This document shows, piece after piece, positions 9,501 to 18,826 of a stretch of 64,000 nucleotides of DNA. The notes under the pieces are model-generated. The model saw only the letters and a program-made list of their open reading frames with translations, was not told the origin of the DNA and made no database searches. Position 1 is the first letter of the stretch, and each line of letters starts with the position of its first letter. A program made the position numbers and the translations under genes. This DNA is from Thalassospira lohafexi (lineage in GTDB: Bacteria; Pseudomonadota; Alphaproteobacteria; Rhodospirillales; Thalassospiraceae): assembly GCF_002844275.1 (NCBI RefSeq), contig NZ_NXGX01000006.1:1-64000 (forward strand), given 5' to 3'.

Positions 9501-10847
9501 ATGGCATCGGCCGCCGAGCAGCTTGCCGCGAACCTGAACTGGTCGTCTTTTACTAAGTCGACTGAGCTTAAAAAACGTATCTGGTTCACGTTGGGCGCGC
9601 TTATTGTTTATCGTCTGGGGACCTATATTCCGGTTCCTGGTGTTGACCCGTCTATTCTTGCTGACATTTTCCGTCAGAATGCAGGCGGCGTTCTGGGCAT
9701 GTTTGACATGTTCGCCGGTGGTGCGTTGGGTCGTATGACGATCTTTGCGCTCAATATTATGCCGTATATCTCGGCCTCGATTATCATTCAGTTGATGACG
9801 ACCGTTTCGCCCTCTCTTGAGACTCTCAAGAAAGAAGGCGAGCAGGGCCGCAAAAAGATTAATCAATATACCCGCTATCTGACAGTTGTGATTGCAACGG
9901 TGCAGGCATGGGGCATTGCTGTTGGTCTTGAAAGCATGACCGGTTCAACCGGTGCTGCTGTTCATGATCCGGGCATGTTCTTCCGCTTTACCGCTGTTGT
10001 GACCCTTGTTGGGGGCACCATGTTCCTGATGTGGCTTGGTGAACAGATCACCCAGCGCGGCATCGGTAACGGTATTTCGCTGATCATCTTTACCGGTATT
10101 GTTGCCGGTTTGCCCAGCGCGATTGCCGGTACCCTGGAACTTGGACGTACCGGCGCCATTTCTGCCTTGGCGATCATTTCGATTATCGTTCTGGCGGTTG
10201 CAGTTATTGCCTTCATCGTCTTTGTTGAACGTGCACAGCGCCGCGTTCTGATCCAGTATCCCAAACGCCAGGTTGGCATGAAGGTTATGGAAGGTCAGAG
10301 CTCGCACCTGCCGCTCAAGATCAACACTGCCGGTGTGATCCCGCCGATCTTTGCAAGCTCGTTGCTCCTGATGCCGCTTTCTGTGGCACAGTTTACCACG
10401 GGTGTTGATGCACCGGCGTGGCTGACAACGGCGACTGCGCTGCTTGGTCGTGGACAGCCGCTGTATATCGCGCTTTATATCGGCCTGATCGTATTCTTTG
10501 CCTTCTTCTACACGGCGGTTGTTTTCAACCCGGAAGATACGGCAGACAACCTGAAGAAACACGGTGGCTTTATTCCGGGGATCCGTCCGGGGAAAAATAC
10601 CGCGAATCATCTGGATTTCATTCTGACCCGTTTGACGGTGATCGGTGCAGCTTATCTGGCGTTCGTTTGTATCTTGCCAGAGCTTCTGATCGCAGAATGG
10701 TCTGTGCCCTTCTACTTTGGTGGGACTAGCTTGCTGATCGTTGTAACGGTTACGATGGATACCGTTGCACAGGTTCAGTCTCATATGCTGGCTCATCAGT
10801 ATGAAGGCCTGATCAAGAAATCCAAACTGCGTGGTCGCCGCCGATAA
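9501..10847 (+). CDS. secY: Protein translocase subunit SecY
   Basis: SecY, 448 residues, the membrane pore of the Sec translocon with SecE and SecG. About ten hydrophobic segments are visible, and the first is preceded by ELKKRIWFTLGALIVYRLGT. The plug region and cytosolic loop ERAQRRVLIQYPKRQVG (about residue 235) are conserved. ATG 9501 is chosen because GGGAG lies just upstream; an in-frame TTG at 9486 would overlap that site. Confidence 0.97.
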   Translation: MASAAEQLAANLNWSSFTKSTELKKRIWFTLGALIVYRLGTYIPVPGVDPSILADIFRQNAGGVLGMFDMFAGGALGRMTIFALNIMPYISASIIIQLMTTVSPSLETLKKEGEQGRKKINQYTRYLTVVIATVQAWGIAVGLESMTGSTGAAVHDPGMFFRFTAVVTLVGGTMFLMWLGEQITQRGIGNGISLIIFTGIVAGLPSAIAGTLELGRTGAISALAIISIIVLAVAVIAFIVFVERAQRRVLIQYPKRQVGMKVMEGQSSHLPLKINTAGVIPPIFASSLLLMPLSVAQFTTGVDAPAWLTTATALLGRGQPLYIALYIGLIVFFAFFYTAVVFNPEDTADNLKKHGGFIPGIRPGKNTANHLDFILTRLTVIGAAYLAFVCILPELLIAEWSVPFYFGGTSLLIVVTVTMDTVAQVQSHMLAHQYEGLIKKSKLRGRRR

Positions 10848-10882
10848 AGAAGCGACCACGGATATCAGGGGGACGGACGAAC

Positions 10883-11527
10883 ATGAACATTATCCTTCTT
10901 GGCCCTCCCGGCGCGGGCAAGGGTACTCAGGCAAAGCGTCTTGAAACAGGACGCGGCATGGTTCAGCTCTCAACGGGCGACATGCTTCGTGCAGCGGTAG
11001 CAGCTGGCACGGAACTGGGGCAGAAGGCAAAGGAAGTCATGGACGCGGGGAAACTCGTATCCGACGATCTTATGATCGGTCTGATTTCCGAAAGACTTGA
11101 CCAGGATGATACCAAAAACGGTTTCATCCTGGACGGGTTCCCACGCACAACGGCCCAGGCGGAAGCCTTGGACGATATGCTGGCAACCAAAGGATTGGCA
11201 CTTGATTATGTGATTGAACTGCGTGTGGATGATGCAGCGTTGGTGGCCCGTGTTGTCGGTCGCTATACCTGTGCCAAATGCGGGCAGGGATACCATGACG
11301 AGTTCCAGAAACCGGTTGAAGAAGGTGTCTGCGACGTATGTCAAAGCGCTGAATTCAAACGTCGCGCGGATGACACCGCCGAGACGGTCACCTCAAGGCT
11401 GGAAGCTTATCACAAGCAAACAGCACCGATCATTCCTTACTATGAAAAGGTCGGTAAGCTGAAAACAGTTGACGGGATGGCTGAAATCGACGAAGTTACG
11501 CGCGAGATTGAAGCCATCCTGGGGTAA
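10883..11527 (+). CDS. adk: Adenylate kinase
   Basis: Adenylate kinase (AMP + ATP to 2 ADP), 214 residues, cytosolic. The P-loop GPPGAGKGT is at residues 7-15 and the STGDMLR AMP-binding segment follows. The LID is the long form carrying four cysteines (C130, C133, C150, C153), a probable structural zinc site rather than the H/S/D/T network of E. coli Adk. Adk after secY is the common alphaproteobacterial arrangement. Confidence 0.97.
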   Translation: MNIILLGPPGAGKGTQAKRLETGRGMVQLSTGDMLRAAVAAGTELGQKAKEVMDAGKLVSDDLMIGLISERLDQDDTKNGFILDGFPRTTAQAEALDDMLATKGLALDYVIELRVDDAALVARVVGRYTCAKCGQGYHDEFQKPVEEGVCDVCQSAEFKRRADDTAETVTSRLEAYHKQTAPIIPYYEKVGKLKTVDGMAEIDEVTREIEAILG

Positions 11528-11554
11528 TTTCCCGGGCAGGGCGTCTTTTTGCTG

Positions 11555-11584
11555 GCGGGTTGGCAGTAATGCTGGCCCGCTTTT
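11555..11584 (+). terminator. Hairpin after adk
   Basis: A 10-bp stem with three G-U wobbles (11555-11564 with 11571-11580), a 6-nt loop and TTTT. This is a moderate intrinsic terminator shape in the 120-nt spacer before rpsM. It probably acts as partial attenuation inside the superoperon. Confidence 0.5.
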
Positions 11585-11647
11585 GCAGCGCTCTACCCAA
11601 CCGGATCTGCCGCAGGGTTTGTTAACAGGAAACAGGAGTCTCACACA

Positions 11648-12016
11648 GTGGCTCGTATTGCTGGCGTGAACATCCCGACTGCTAAACGCGTCGTGATTGC
11701 GCTTACCTACATCACCGGCATTGGCCCGGCGAAAGCTAAAGAAATTTGCGCTAAGGTTGGAATCGAAGCAGCAACCCGTGTTCATCAGCTCTCTGATGAC
11801 CAGGTTCTCAAGGTTCGTGAAGTCATCGACGCTGATTACACCGTCGAGGGCGACCTTCGTCGTGAAACCGCAATGAACATTAAACGTCTGATGGATCTGG
11901 GCAGCTATCGCGGCCTGCGTCATCGTCGCGGTCTCCCGGTACGCGGTCAGCGTACCCACACCAACGCTCGCACCCGCAAGGGACCGGCTAAGCCGATCGC
12001 AGGCAAGAAGAAGTAA
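11648..12016 (+). CDS. rpsM: 30S ribosomal protein S13
   Basis: S13, 122 residues, a 30S head protein contacting P-site tRNA and L5. It uses a GTG start ([14 protein letters not shown]) with AACAGGAG upstream. The C-terminal tail is basic ([19 protein letters not shown]). First gene of the alpha-operon part. Confidence 0.97.
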   Translation: MARIAGVNIPTAKRVVIALTYITGIGPAKAKEICAKVGIEAATRVHQLSDDQVLKVREVIDADYTVEGDLRRETAMNIKRLMDLGSYRGLRHRRGLPVRGQRTHTNARTRKGPAKPIAGKKK

Positions 12017-12033
12017 GGTAGGGGACAGAGACA

Positions 12034-12429
12034 ATGGCGAAAGCTCCTCAGCAGACTCGTGTACGTCGTCGCGAGCGCAAGAACATTACGAACGGTATCG
12101 CGCACGTAAACGCGACCTTCAACAACACCATGATTACCATCACTGACGTTCAGGGGAATACCATCTCCTGGTCGACCGCTGGTGGTATGGGTTTCCGCGG
12201 TTCGCGTAAATCAACACCATATGCTGCACAGATGGCTGCCGAAGATGCAGGTAAAAAAGCTGCAGAACACGGCATGAAAACTCTTGAAGTACAGGTTAAA
12301 GGCCCGGGTTCGGGACGTGAATCTGCACTGCGTGCGCTTCAGGCTGTTGGTTTCACGATTACGTCGATCAAAGACGTAACGCCGATTCCGCATAACGGTT
12401 GCCGTCCGCGTAAACGTCGTCGCGTCTAA
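12034..12429 (+). CDS. rpsK: 30S ribosomal protein S11
   Basis: S11, 131 residues, at the 30S platform near the E site. The signatures [15 protein letters not shown] and the C-terminal [13 protein letters not shown] are present. In this lineage rpsD does not follow it; rpoA comes next. Confidence 0.97.
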   Translation: MAKAPQQTRVRRRERKNITNGIAHVNATFNNTMITITDVQGNTISWSTAGGMGFRGSRKSTPYAAQMAAEDAGKKAAEHGMKTLEVQVKGPGSGRESALRALQAVGFTITSIKDVTPIPHNGCRPRKRRRV

Positions 12430-12455
12430 TCGCGTCGATCTGCGGACGACCCCGC

Positions 12456-12490
12456 GTTTGGGCCCGGTGCACCCGGGCCCCTTCGCGTTT
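12456..12490 (+). other. GC-rich hairpin in rpsK-rpoA spacer
   Basis: An 8-bp stem, 12460-12467 with 12473-12480, has a 5-nt loop and is followed by CTTCGCGTTTCTC. The T content is low, so it is a poor classical terminator. Partial attenuation or RNase processing ahead of rpoA is plausible. Confidence 0.4.
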
Positions 12491-12548
12491 CTCATGAGGG
12501 CAAAACTTGCTCTCCTTATATTAGGCTCCAGTTGCGAAGGTGGGTCTC

Positions 12549-13565
12549 GTGATTCAAAAGAACTGGCAGGAACTGATTAAGCCGACCAAGCTTGATGTTA
12601 CTCCGGGTACAGACGCCAGCCGCGTTGGTACGATCGTGGCGGAACCGCTGGAGCGCGGTTTTGGTCAGACTCTGGGTAACGCGCTGCGTCGCATTCTGCT
12701 GTCGTCGCTCCAGGGTTCAGCGGTTACCGCGATCCAGATCGACGGCGTATTGCACGAATTTTCGTCGATCCCGGGTGTCCGTGAAGATGTCACCGACATC
12801 ATCTTGAACATTAAGACCATGGGCGTGCGTATGCATGCCGAAGGTCCAAAGAAAATGACCCTGAAGGCGACCGGCCCTGGTGCCGTCACCGCAGGTCAGA
12901 TTCAGACCGGTGCTGACATCGAAATCCTTAACCCGGATCTCGAGCTGTGCCATCTTGATGATGGTGCGACGCTGAATATCGAATTTACCGTTGATAACGG
13001 TAAAGGCTATGTCGCAGCAAGCGGTCACAGCTCTTCGGATGCACCGATTGGTCTTATTCCGATCGATGCAATCTTTAGCCCGATCCGTAAAGTGGCCTAC
13101 AAGGTGGAAAACACCCGTGTTGGTCAGGATACCGATTTTGACAAGCTGTCACTTACCGTTGAAACCAACGGTGCGTTGACCCCGGAAGATTCGGTTGCCT
13201 TGGCTGCTCGTATCCTTCAGGACCAGCTGTCGCTGTTCGTCAACTTCGATGAGCCGGAAGCGGTTGTCGAAGAGAAGAAAGAAGACGAACTGCCGTTCAA
13301 CCGTAACCTTCTTCGTAAGGTTGACGAGCTTGAACTTTCGGTCCGCTCGGCAAATTGCCTGAAGAACGACAACATCATCTATATCGGTGATCTTGTTCAG
13401 AAGACCGAAGCAGAAATGCTTCGTACGCCGAACTTCGGCCGTAAGTCGCTGAACGAAATTAAAGATGTACTGGCTCAGATGGGCTTGCATCTCGGTATGG
13501 AAGTCGGCGGTTGGCCGCCGGAAAATATCGAAGAACTCGCTCGTAAGTTCGAAGATCCGTTTTAA
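12549..13565 (+). CDS. rpoA: RNA polymerase alpha subunit
   Basis: Alpha subunit, 338 residues, scaffold for RNA polymerase assembly. The N-terminal domain (to about residue 230) carries the dimer signature [20 protein letters not shown]. The C-terminal domain (about 260-338) includes [18 protein letters not shown], the DNA UP-element and activator-contact fold. GTG 12549 gives [12 protein letters not shown], the usual alphaproteobacterial start, with AAGGTGGG upstream; an earlier GTG (12540) would overlap that site. Confidence 0.97.
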   Translation: MIQKNWQELIKPTKLDVTPGTDASRVGTIVAEPLERGFGQTLGNALRRILLSSLQGSAVTAIQIDGVLHEFSSIPGVREDVTDIILNIKTMGVRMHAEGPKKMTLKATGPGAVTAGQIQTGADIEILNPDLELCHLDDGATLNIEFTVDNGKGYVAASGHSSSDAPIGLIPIDAIFSPIRKVAYKVENTRVGQDTDFDKLSLTVETNGALTPEDSVALAARILQDQLSLFVNFDEPEAVVEEKKEDELPFNRNLLRKVDELELSVRSANCLKNDNIIYIGDLVQKTEAEMLRTPNFGRKSLNEIKDVLAQMGLHLGMEVGGWPPENIEELARKFEDPF

Positions 13566-13595
13566 TAACGGGTCTTCGGCCTTCGGGTCGTGATC

Positions 13596-13611
13596 GGAGC
13601 ATTTATGCTCC
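13596..13611 (+). other. Small hairpin in rpoA-rplQ spacer
   Basis: A perfect 6-bp stem with a TTTA loop in the unusually wide (188-nt) spacer before rplQ. No T tract follows. It may be a processing site; nothing else certain was seen in the spacer. Confidence 0.3.
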
Positions 13612-13753
13612 AAACCGGGAAAACCAAATTGTTTGGCGTTTCCGGCGGGCTAGTTGCCCACACCGCACGTGCATGACCTGGCTTTGATCAGGGTGGCGGC
13701 GCGGTTTTACAATCGGTTTCGTGAGCGAAGCCAGGTTATTAAGGAGAGTTACC

Positions 13754-14185
13754 ATGCGTCACGGTATGCACGGCCGTAAACTTAATCGTACGTCGTCCCA
13801 TCGTAAGGCGATGTTTGCCAACATGGCAGTTTCGCTGCTCACCCACGAGCAGATCAAAACCACTCTTCCGAAGGCCAAAGATCTTCGCCCTTACGTCGAA
13901 AAACTGATTACGCTGGGCAAGCGGGGCGACCTGCATGCACGCCGTCAGGCTATTTCGATCCTGCGTGATGACAAAATCGTTGCCAAGCTGTTCGGCGAAA
14001 TCGCTGAGCGTTACAAAGAGCGTTCGGGTGGTTACACCCGTGTTCTTAAAGCTGGCTTCCGTTACGGCGATGCCGCTCCGGTTGCGGTGATTGAACTTGT
14101 TGAACGCAATGCCGATGCAAAGGGTGCAGAAGACCGCGCTCGTGTTGAAGCAGAGAGCGAAGGCGAAGAAGCATCTGCTGAATAA
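13754..14185 (+). CDS. rplQ: 50S ribosomal protein L17
   Basis: L17, 143 residues, near the tunnel exit. ATG 13754 is preceded by AAGGAGA and gives [20 protein letters not shown], the family start. The C-terminal 30 residues are an acidic, Ala/Glu-rich extension beyond the L17 core. Last gene of the superoperon, followed by a strong terminator. Confidence 0.97.
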   Translation: MRHGMHGRKLNRTSSHRKAMFANMAVSLLTHEQIKTTLPKAKDLRPYVEKLITLGKRGDLHARRQAISILRDDKIVAKLFGEIAERYKERSGGYTRVLKAGFRYGDAAPVAVIELVERNADAKGAEDRARVEAESEGEEASAE

Positions 14186-14210
14186 GCACCGCTTCGGCCT
14201 TTAAGAAATA

Positions 14211-14249
14211 AAAACGGGCGGCGCCATACGGTGTCGCCCGTTTTCTTTT
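14211..14249 (+). terminator. Rho-independent terminator after rplQ
   Basis: A 12-bp stem (14211-14222 with 14233-14244, one G-U pair), a 10-nt loop, and TTTTCTTTT. This is the clear end of the ribosomal superoperon. Confidence 0.85.
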
Positions 14250-14508
14250 GCCCTGACAACGTCCCTAGCCGGGCGAAAGAAAACGGGGTTTTGTGCTGTG
14301 CAACGGCTAAGGTTGCCTGCGAATTTAGCTTAAATCAGTATTTCGCAACTTTGTTCATATTTCTGCCAAGGTTGCGCGGCAGTTCTGAAAACCCTAATTC
14401 TTTAGCCTGCCTGTTCCGATGGTTTAATTTGGGGGCAGGGTGCGTTTATGGACTTCCCGCCAAACGCATTTCCAATCAGATTATCTGACAGCGATAAGAG
14501 AGATCGAC
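14250..14508. other. Non-coding stretch before the DegP-type protease
   Basis: Part of the 323-nt gap between rplQ and the protease gene. It must carry the protease promoter, but I could not assign convincing -35/-10 or sigma-E-type elements. No conserved short gene was recognised here. Confidence 0.3.
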
Positions 14509-15954
14509 GTGCAAGCAAGATGGATCCCGACCATTTTCACGATTGCGGTAACCTGCCTGATGGCGGTTTCCGGCCCCACCAGCATTGCGCACGCGCAAAG
14601 TGAAGACAGACGACTTCCGTCCAGCGAGACAGAAATCAAGATGTCGCTGTCGCCACTGGTCAAGCAAACGGCCCCGACGGTTGTGAACATCTATACCAAA
14701 AAGGTCGTGTCGGAACGCGCGCGTTCGCCGTTCTTCAATGACCCGTTCTTCAAGCAATTCTTTGGCGATCGGTTCGGCGGTGCCTTTGGAGCCCCGCGTC
14801 AGCGCGTTGAACGTTCGCTTGGTTCTGGTGTGATTGTTTCGGGTGATGGCACGATTGTCACCAACCATCACGTGATCGACGGGGCCAGTGAAATTCGTGT
14901 GGTCTTGCATGATAACCGTGAATTTGATGCCGATCTGGTTGGATCTGACGAACGCACGGACTTGGCCGTTTTGAAATTGCGTGATGTTGAAGCCGAACTG
15001 CCATCGATCACATTTGGCGATTCTGATGCGGTCGAGGTCGGTGACCTTGTTCTTGCCATCGGTAACCCGTTCGGGGTCGGGCAAACCGTCACCAGCGGGA
15101 TTGTATCGGCACTTGCGCGTGCCGGTGTGACCGGACAGGACTACCAGTCATTCATTCAGACCGATGCGGCCATTAACCCGGGGAATTCCGGTGGTGCCTT
15201 GATCGATATCGATGGCAAGCTGATTGGTGTGAATTCGGCGATCTTTACCAAGTCGGGCGGATCAAACGGCATCGGGTTTGCCGTACCGGTCAATATGGTC
15301 AAGGTGGTCATGCGCGGCCTGATCAGTGGCGATTTACGCCGCCCGTGGCTTGGTGCCGCCGGGCAGGCGGTAACAGCGGATCTGGCGTCCTCATTGGAGC
15401 TTGACCGCCCGCATGGCGTTCTGATCAGCGAAATTCGCGACGGCAGCCCGGCAGAGCGGGGCGGCTTACATCCCGGTGACGTTGTTGTTGCCGTCAATGG
15501 GCTTGCGGTTGATAACCCCAACGAATTGAAATTCCGCATTGCGACCCTGGAGCTGACCGGCGGGGCGGAACTTTCGGTCCTGCGTCAGGGGGCGTCGGTG
15601 ATGCTGACCTTGCCGCTTGAAGTTGCACCGGAACTGCCTGCGCGCGATGAGAGCATTATTGAGGGCCGCAATCCGTTTAGCGGGGCCAAGATTGCCAATA
15701 TGAACCCGGCACTGGCCGACGAAATTGGGACCGACACCCTAAGTACTGGTGTGGTAGTGCTTGGTGTGGCGCGTGATAGCCTTGCACGGCGCACGCGGTT
15801 ACAGCCCGGCGACTATATTGTGGAAATCAATGGCGAAGCAATTGACTCGGTTGCCCGCCTGAAGGAAGTTGTCACAGCAGGTGAACGCAGCAAGGACTGG
15901 AAAATCGCGGTCAAACGCGATGGCAAGGTCCTGACAGGCGAGTTTACCCTGTAA
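14509..15954 (+). CDS. Periplasmic serine endoprotease, DegP/HtrA (Do) family
   Basis: Do-type protease/chaperone, 481 residues, acting on misfolded envelope proteins. The order is: signal peptide (about residues 1-31, ending A-H-A-Q), trypsin-like domain with catalytic H121, D151 and S227 (in NPGNSGGAL), then two PDZ domains (about 275-360 and 385-475). The GTG start at 14509 follows GAGAGA and places the signal peptide at the N-terminus; an upstream in-frame ATG (14440) adds residues unlike a signal sequence. DegP, DegQ and MucD-type assignments cannot be separated by reading alone. Confidence 0.93.
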   Translation: MQARWIPTIFTIAVTCLMAVSGPTSIAHAQSEDRRLPSSETEIKMSLSPLVKQTAPTVVNIYTKKVVSERARSPFFNDPFFKQFFGDRFGGAFGAPRQRVERSLGSGVIVSGDGTIVTNHHVIDGASEIRVVLHDNREFDADLVGSDERTDLAVLKLRDVEAELPSITFGDSDAVEVGDLVLAIGNPFGVGQTVTSGIVSALARAGVTGQDYQSFIQTDAAINPGNSGGALIDIDGKLIGVNSAIFTKSGGSNGIGFAVPVNMVKVVMRGLISGDLRRPWLGAAGQAVTADLASSLELDRPHGVLISEIRDGSPAERGGLHPGDVVVAVNGLAVDNPNELKFRIATLELTGGAELSVLRQGASVMLTLPLEVAPELPARDESIIEGRNPFSGAKIANMNPALADEIGTDTLSTGVVVLGVARDSLARRTRLQPGDYIVEINGEAIDSVARLKEVVTAGERSKDWKIAVKRDGKVLTGEFTL

Positions 15955-15981
15955 GCATTCTTAGGTTTTTAAAGGCCCCCA

Positions 15982-17298
15982 ATGGTTTCCCTGTTTGAAA
16001 GTCAGGTGTCGCGCCCGTTGGCCGACAGATTACGCCCGGCGAAACTCGACGAAGTCGTCGGGCAGGGGCATCTGTTTGGCGATGACGGTCCGATCACCCG
16101 CATGATCAAGACCGGGCGCGTGCCATCCGTCGTGCTTTGGGGGCCGCCTGGTTGTGGCAAAACAACGTTGGCGCGCCTGATGGCCGATGTTGCCGATATG
16201 GCGTTTGAACCCCTATCGGCGATCTTTTCCGGGGTGGCGGACCTTCGCAAAGTGTTTGATCGTGCGCGCGGGCGTCGGTCGACAGGCGGGGCGACCTTGT
16301 TGTTCATTGATGAAATCCATCGTTTCAACAAGGCCCAGCAGGACAGTTTCCTGCCGTATGTCGAAGACGGCACCATCACCCTGATCGGGGCGACGACCGA
16401 AAACCCGTCGTTCGAGTTGAACGCCGCACTTCTGTCACGTTGTCAGGTGCTGGTATTGAAGCGCCTTGACGATCAGGGGCTTGAAGAACTTCTGGTGCGT
16501 GCGGAAAAGGAAATGGGGTTTGAGCTGCCGGTAACACCGGAAGCCCGCGAAACATTGCGTGCCATGGCCGATGGCGATGGCCGTTATTGTTTGAACCTTG
16601 CCGAAGAACTGTTTTCCATGCCGCCCAGTGACGAGGATGGTCCACTTGGCGTTGCCGAACTTGCCCGCACCGTGCAAAAGCGCGTGCCGATATATGATAA
16701 GGGCGATGACAGTCATTACAATCTGATCAGTGCGCTGCATAAATCCATTCGCGGTTCCGACCCGGATGCGGCCCTGTACTGGTTCAACCGCATGTTGGCG
16801 GGCGGTGAGGACCCTAAGTTCCTTGCGCGTCGTCTGACACGTATGGCGGTTGAGGACATTGGCCTTGCCGATCCACAAGCCCAGCAGTTTTGCATCAGCG
16901 CGTGGGAATCTTACGAACGCTTGGGCAGCCCCGAAGGCGAGTTGGCTTTGGCTCAGGCGGTCATTTATCTGGCCCTGGCGCCAAAATCAAATGCCGGGTA
17001 CGCCGCCTATAAAAAATCGCTCAAGATTGCGCGCGAAACCGGATCGCTGATGCCGCCGGCCCATATCCTCAACGCGCCGACCAAACTGATGTCTGACATT
17101 GGCTATGGCACGGGATATGCCTACGACCATGATCAGAAAGACGGTTTTTCCGGGCAAAACTATTTCCCCGATGGCATGCGCCGTCAAAATTTCTATGAAC
17201 CGGTTGAACGCGGATTTGAACGCGATCTGAAAAAACGGGTGGAGTATTTTGATCGCTTACGCCAGGAACGACAAAAGGGACGGGGCGAGAATAACTGA
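15982..17298 (+). CDS. rarA: Replication-associated recombination protein A (AAA+ ATPase)
   Basis: RarA/MgsA, 438 residues, a clamp-loader-like ATPase that acts at stalled replication forks. The N-terminal AAA+ module has Walker A GPPGCGKTT starting at residue 54, Walker B FIDEIHRFNK near 110 and sensor-1 GATTENPS. The C-terminal MgsA tetramerisation part contains SDIGYGTGYAYDHD. It begins 27 nt after the protease gene and may share its transcript. Confidence 0.95.
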   Translation: MVSLFESQVSRPLADRLRPAKLDEVVGQGHLFGDDGPITRMIKTGRVPSVVLWGPPGCGKTTLARLMADVADMAFEPLSAIFSGVADLRKVFDRARGRRSTGGATLLFIDEIHRFNKAQQDSFLPYVEDGTITLIGATTENPSFELNAALLSRCQVLVLKRLDDQGLEELLVRAEKEMGFELPVTPEARETLRAMADGDGRYCLNLAEELFSMPPSDEDGPLGVAELARTVQKRVPIYDKGDDSHYNLISALHKSIRGSDPDAALYWFNRMLAGGEDPKFLARRLTRMAVEDIGLADPQAQQFCISAWESYERLGSPEGELALAQAVIYLALAPKSNAGYAAYKKSLKIARETGSLMPPAHILNAPTKLMSDIGYGTGYAYDHDQKDGFSGQNYFPDGMRRQNFYEPVERGFERDLKKRVEYFDRLRQERQKGRGENN

Positions 17299-17413
17299 CG
17301 GTTGGTTAGTTATCAAAATGGAAACAATTAAGTGAAAATTCGCAGGATAATCATTAAATCCGAAACCAAGTAGGGTGCTTTTATCAAATTGAGCACGGAC
17401 TTGGAGATTGAAA

Positions 17414-18022
17414 ATGACAAATATTCTGCACGTGAATGCATCTGTGAATGGTGAGAATTCCAACTCCCGCCAGATTGCATCGAAACTGATCGACCGTATT
17501 GTTTCCGCAAATGCATCAACCACAATCGTTGAACGCAATCTAAGCGGCACCGGTTCGATCCCGGCCCTGACCGGCGAAATCGTTGGGGCGTTTTACACCC
17601 CGGAAGATTCCCGTTCTGCCGAACAGAAACAGGTTATCGCAACCTCTGACGAACTGGTTGCTGAAGTTAAGGCTGCCGACGTTCTGGTCATTGGTGCGCC
17701 GATGTATAACTTCGCCGTTCCCTCAACGCTCAAAGCATGGGTCGACATGATTGCCCGCGTCGGTGTGACGTTCCAGTACACTGAAAACGGTCCGGTTGGC
17801 CTGCTTGAAGGTAAAAAAGCTTACGTGGTTGTTGCCACGGGTGGCGTTCCGGTCAACAGCCCGGCTGACTTTGCAACGCCTTACATGAAGCAGGTTCTTG
17901 GCTTTATCGGCATTACCGAAGTTGAAATCATTGATGCTTCTGGCTTTGCGGTGAACGCAGAAGAAGCCATGCAGCGTGCGATTGCCAATGTCGAAGCTGC
18001 TTCGCTTCCGGTTGCGGCCTAA
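17414..18022 (+). CDS. azoR: FMN-dependent NADH:quinone/azo oxidoreductase, AzoR family
   Basis: Flavodoxin-like azoreductase, 202 residues, a cytosolic FMN enzyme reducing quinones and azo compounds with NADH. Motifs seen are the phosphate-binding N-terminal HVNASVNGENSNSR, the APMYNFAVPSTLKAWVD FMN segment near residue 95, and VVVATGG near 138. ATG 17414 (MTNILHVNAS) is preferred over TTG 17408. It is monocistronic with a terminator downstream. Confidence 0.92.
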   Translation: MTNILHVNASVNGENSNSRQIASKLIDRIVSANASTTIVERNLSGTGSIPALTGEIVGAFYTPEDSRSAEQKQVIATSDELVAEVKAADVLVIGAPMYNFAVPSTLKAWVDMIARVGVTFQYTENGPVGLLEGKKAYVVVATGGVPVNSPADFATPYMKQVLGFIGITEVEIIDASGFAVNAEEAMQRAIANVEAASLPVAA

Positions 18023-18131
18023 CCAAACCAATTAAAGACCGACCTGTTGCAGTGCTGATCTGATGTGAAATGGGGCATCGTTAACATCTCCCCCTCCCTC
18101 AACGCACGTTAACGATGACCTGTTTTAAAAA

Positions 18132-18170
18132 AAAATGCCCGACTGTTTTACAGTTGGGCATTTTGCTTTT
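18132..18170 (+). terminator. Rho-independent terminator after azoR
   Basis: A 14-bp stem (18132-18145 with 18151-18164, one G-U pair), a 5-nt loop, then TTTTGCTTTT. It overlaps no gene and ends the azoR transcript. Confidence 0.85.
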
Positions 18171-18217
18171 GTGGGGTTTCGCGCTACGTTTGCTGAGGTT
18201 GGCGGGTAACGCGCCAA

Positions 18218-18760
18218 GTGTCATTTCAATCAGGTGCGCAGCGGGTGAGACGTTTGACAGCAATCATGATCTGGGGACTTCTGGTTCTGGCCGGGATATT
18301 TGCCGTTGTACGGTTTTCCGGATTGCTTGGCATGATGCTGACGGCGGGGGAGCCGCCGCAGTTTGTCTTTGATCCCAATTCGGAATTACCAGATACGCCA
18401 AACTATTTTCTATCCTGCCCGGATGGTCTGGCCCCGCGGGGTGGTCGACAGATGACAAGCCCGCAGTTTGATGCGTCCGTCGCAAAGTTGGGGAGGGCCT
18501 TTATCGCAACCGCACCAGATCACGGCATGAAGCTGACCGACGGCAGTGTTGGGGCGCATAGTTTGCAGTTTCTGGCCCGCAGCAGGGTCTTTCAGTTTCC
18601 TGATTGGGTCGAGTTAAAACTGATGTCAGTCCCGGATCAGGCTGGGGCGACATTCTGCCTGTTTGCCAAATCGGTCTATGGCCGGGATGATTTTCAGCAA
18701 AATGAAAAACGCACGCGTGCTTGGCTGCGGGACGTGCGGCGAAACCTTACATCTCCCTGA
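18218..18760 (+). CDS. DUF1499 family membrane-anchored protein
   Basis: About 180 residues, function unknown. One N-terminal membrane segment (about residues 16-40) precedes a periplasmic-type domain. The domain fits DUF1499: an SRVFQFPDWVELKL strand, then AKSVYGRDDFQQNEKRTRAW, which resembles the family's conserved SRVGRSDLGVNxxR end. The exact start is uncertain: an ATG at 18218 is used, while a start nearer the membrane segment (around 18266) is possible. It converges on a shared terminator with the next gene. Confidence 0.7.
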   Translation: MSFQSGAQRVRRLTAIMIWGLLVLAGIFAVVRFSGLLGMMLTAGEPPQFVFDPNSELPDTPNYFLSCPDGLAPRGGRQMTSPQFDASVAKLGRAFIATAPDHGMKLTDGSVGAHSLQFLARSRVFQFPDWVELKLMSVPDQAGATFCLFAKSVYGRDDFQQNEKRTRAWLRDVRRNLTSP

Positions 18761-18763
18761 TGC

Positions 18764-18805
18764 AAGCAACCGCCTGTCATTTGGTATGATCAAGCGGTTG
18801 CTTTT
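18764..18805. terminator. Bidirectional terminator
   Basis: A perfect 10-bp stem (18764-18773 with 18794-18803) between convergent genes, flanked by TTTT on the plus side. The loop of about 20 nt is long but the position suits termination from both sides. Confidence 0.6.
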
Positions 18806-18826
18806 GTGCCACCGCGAGACGTCAGA

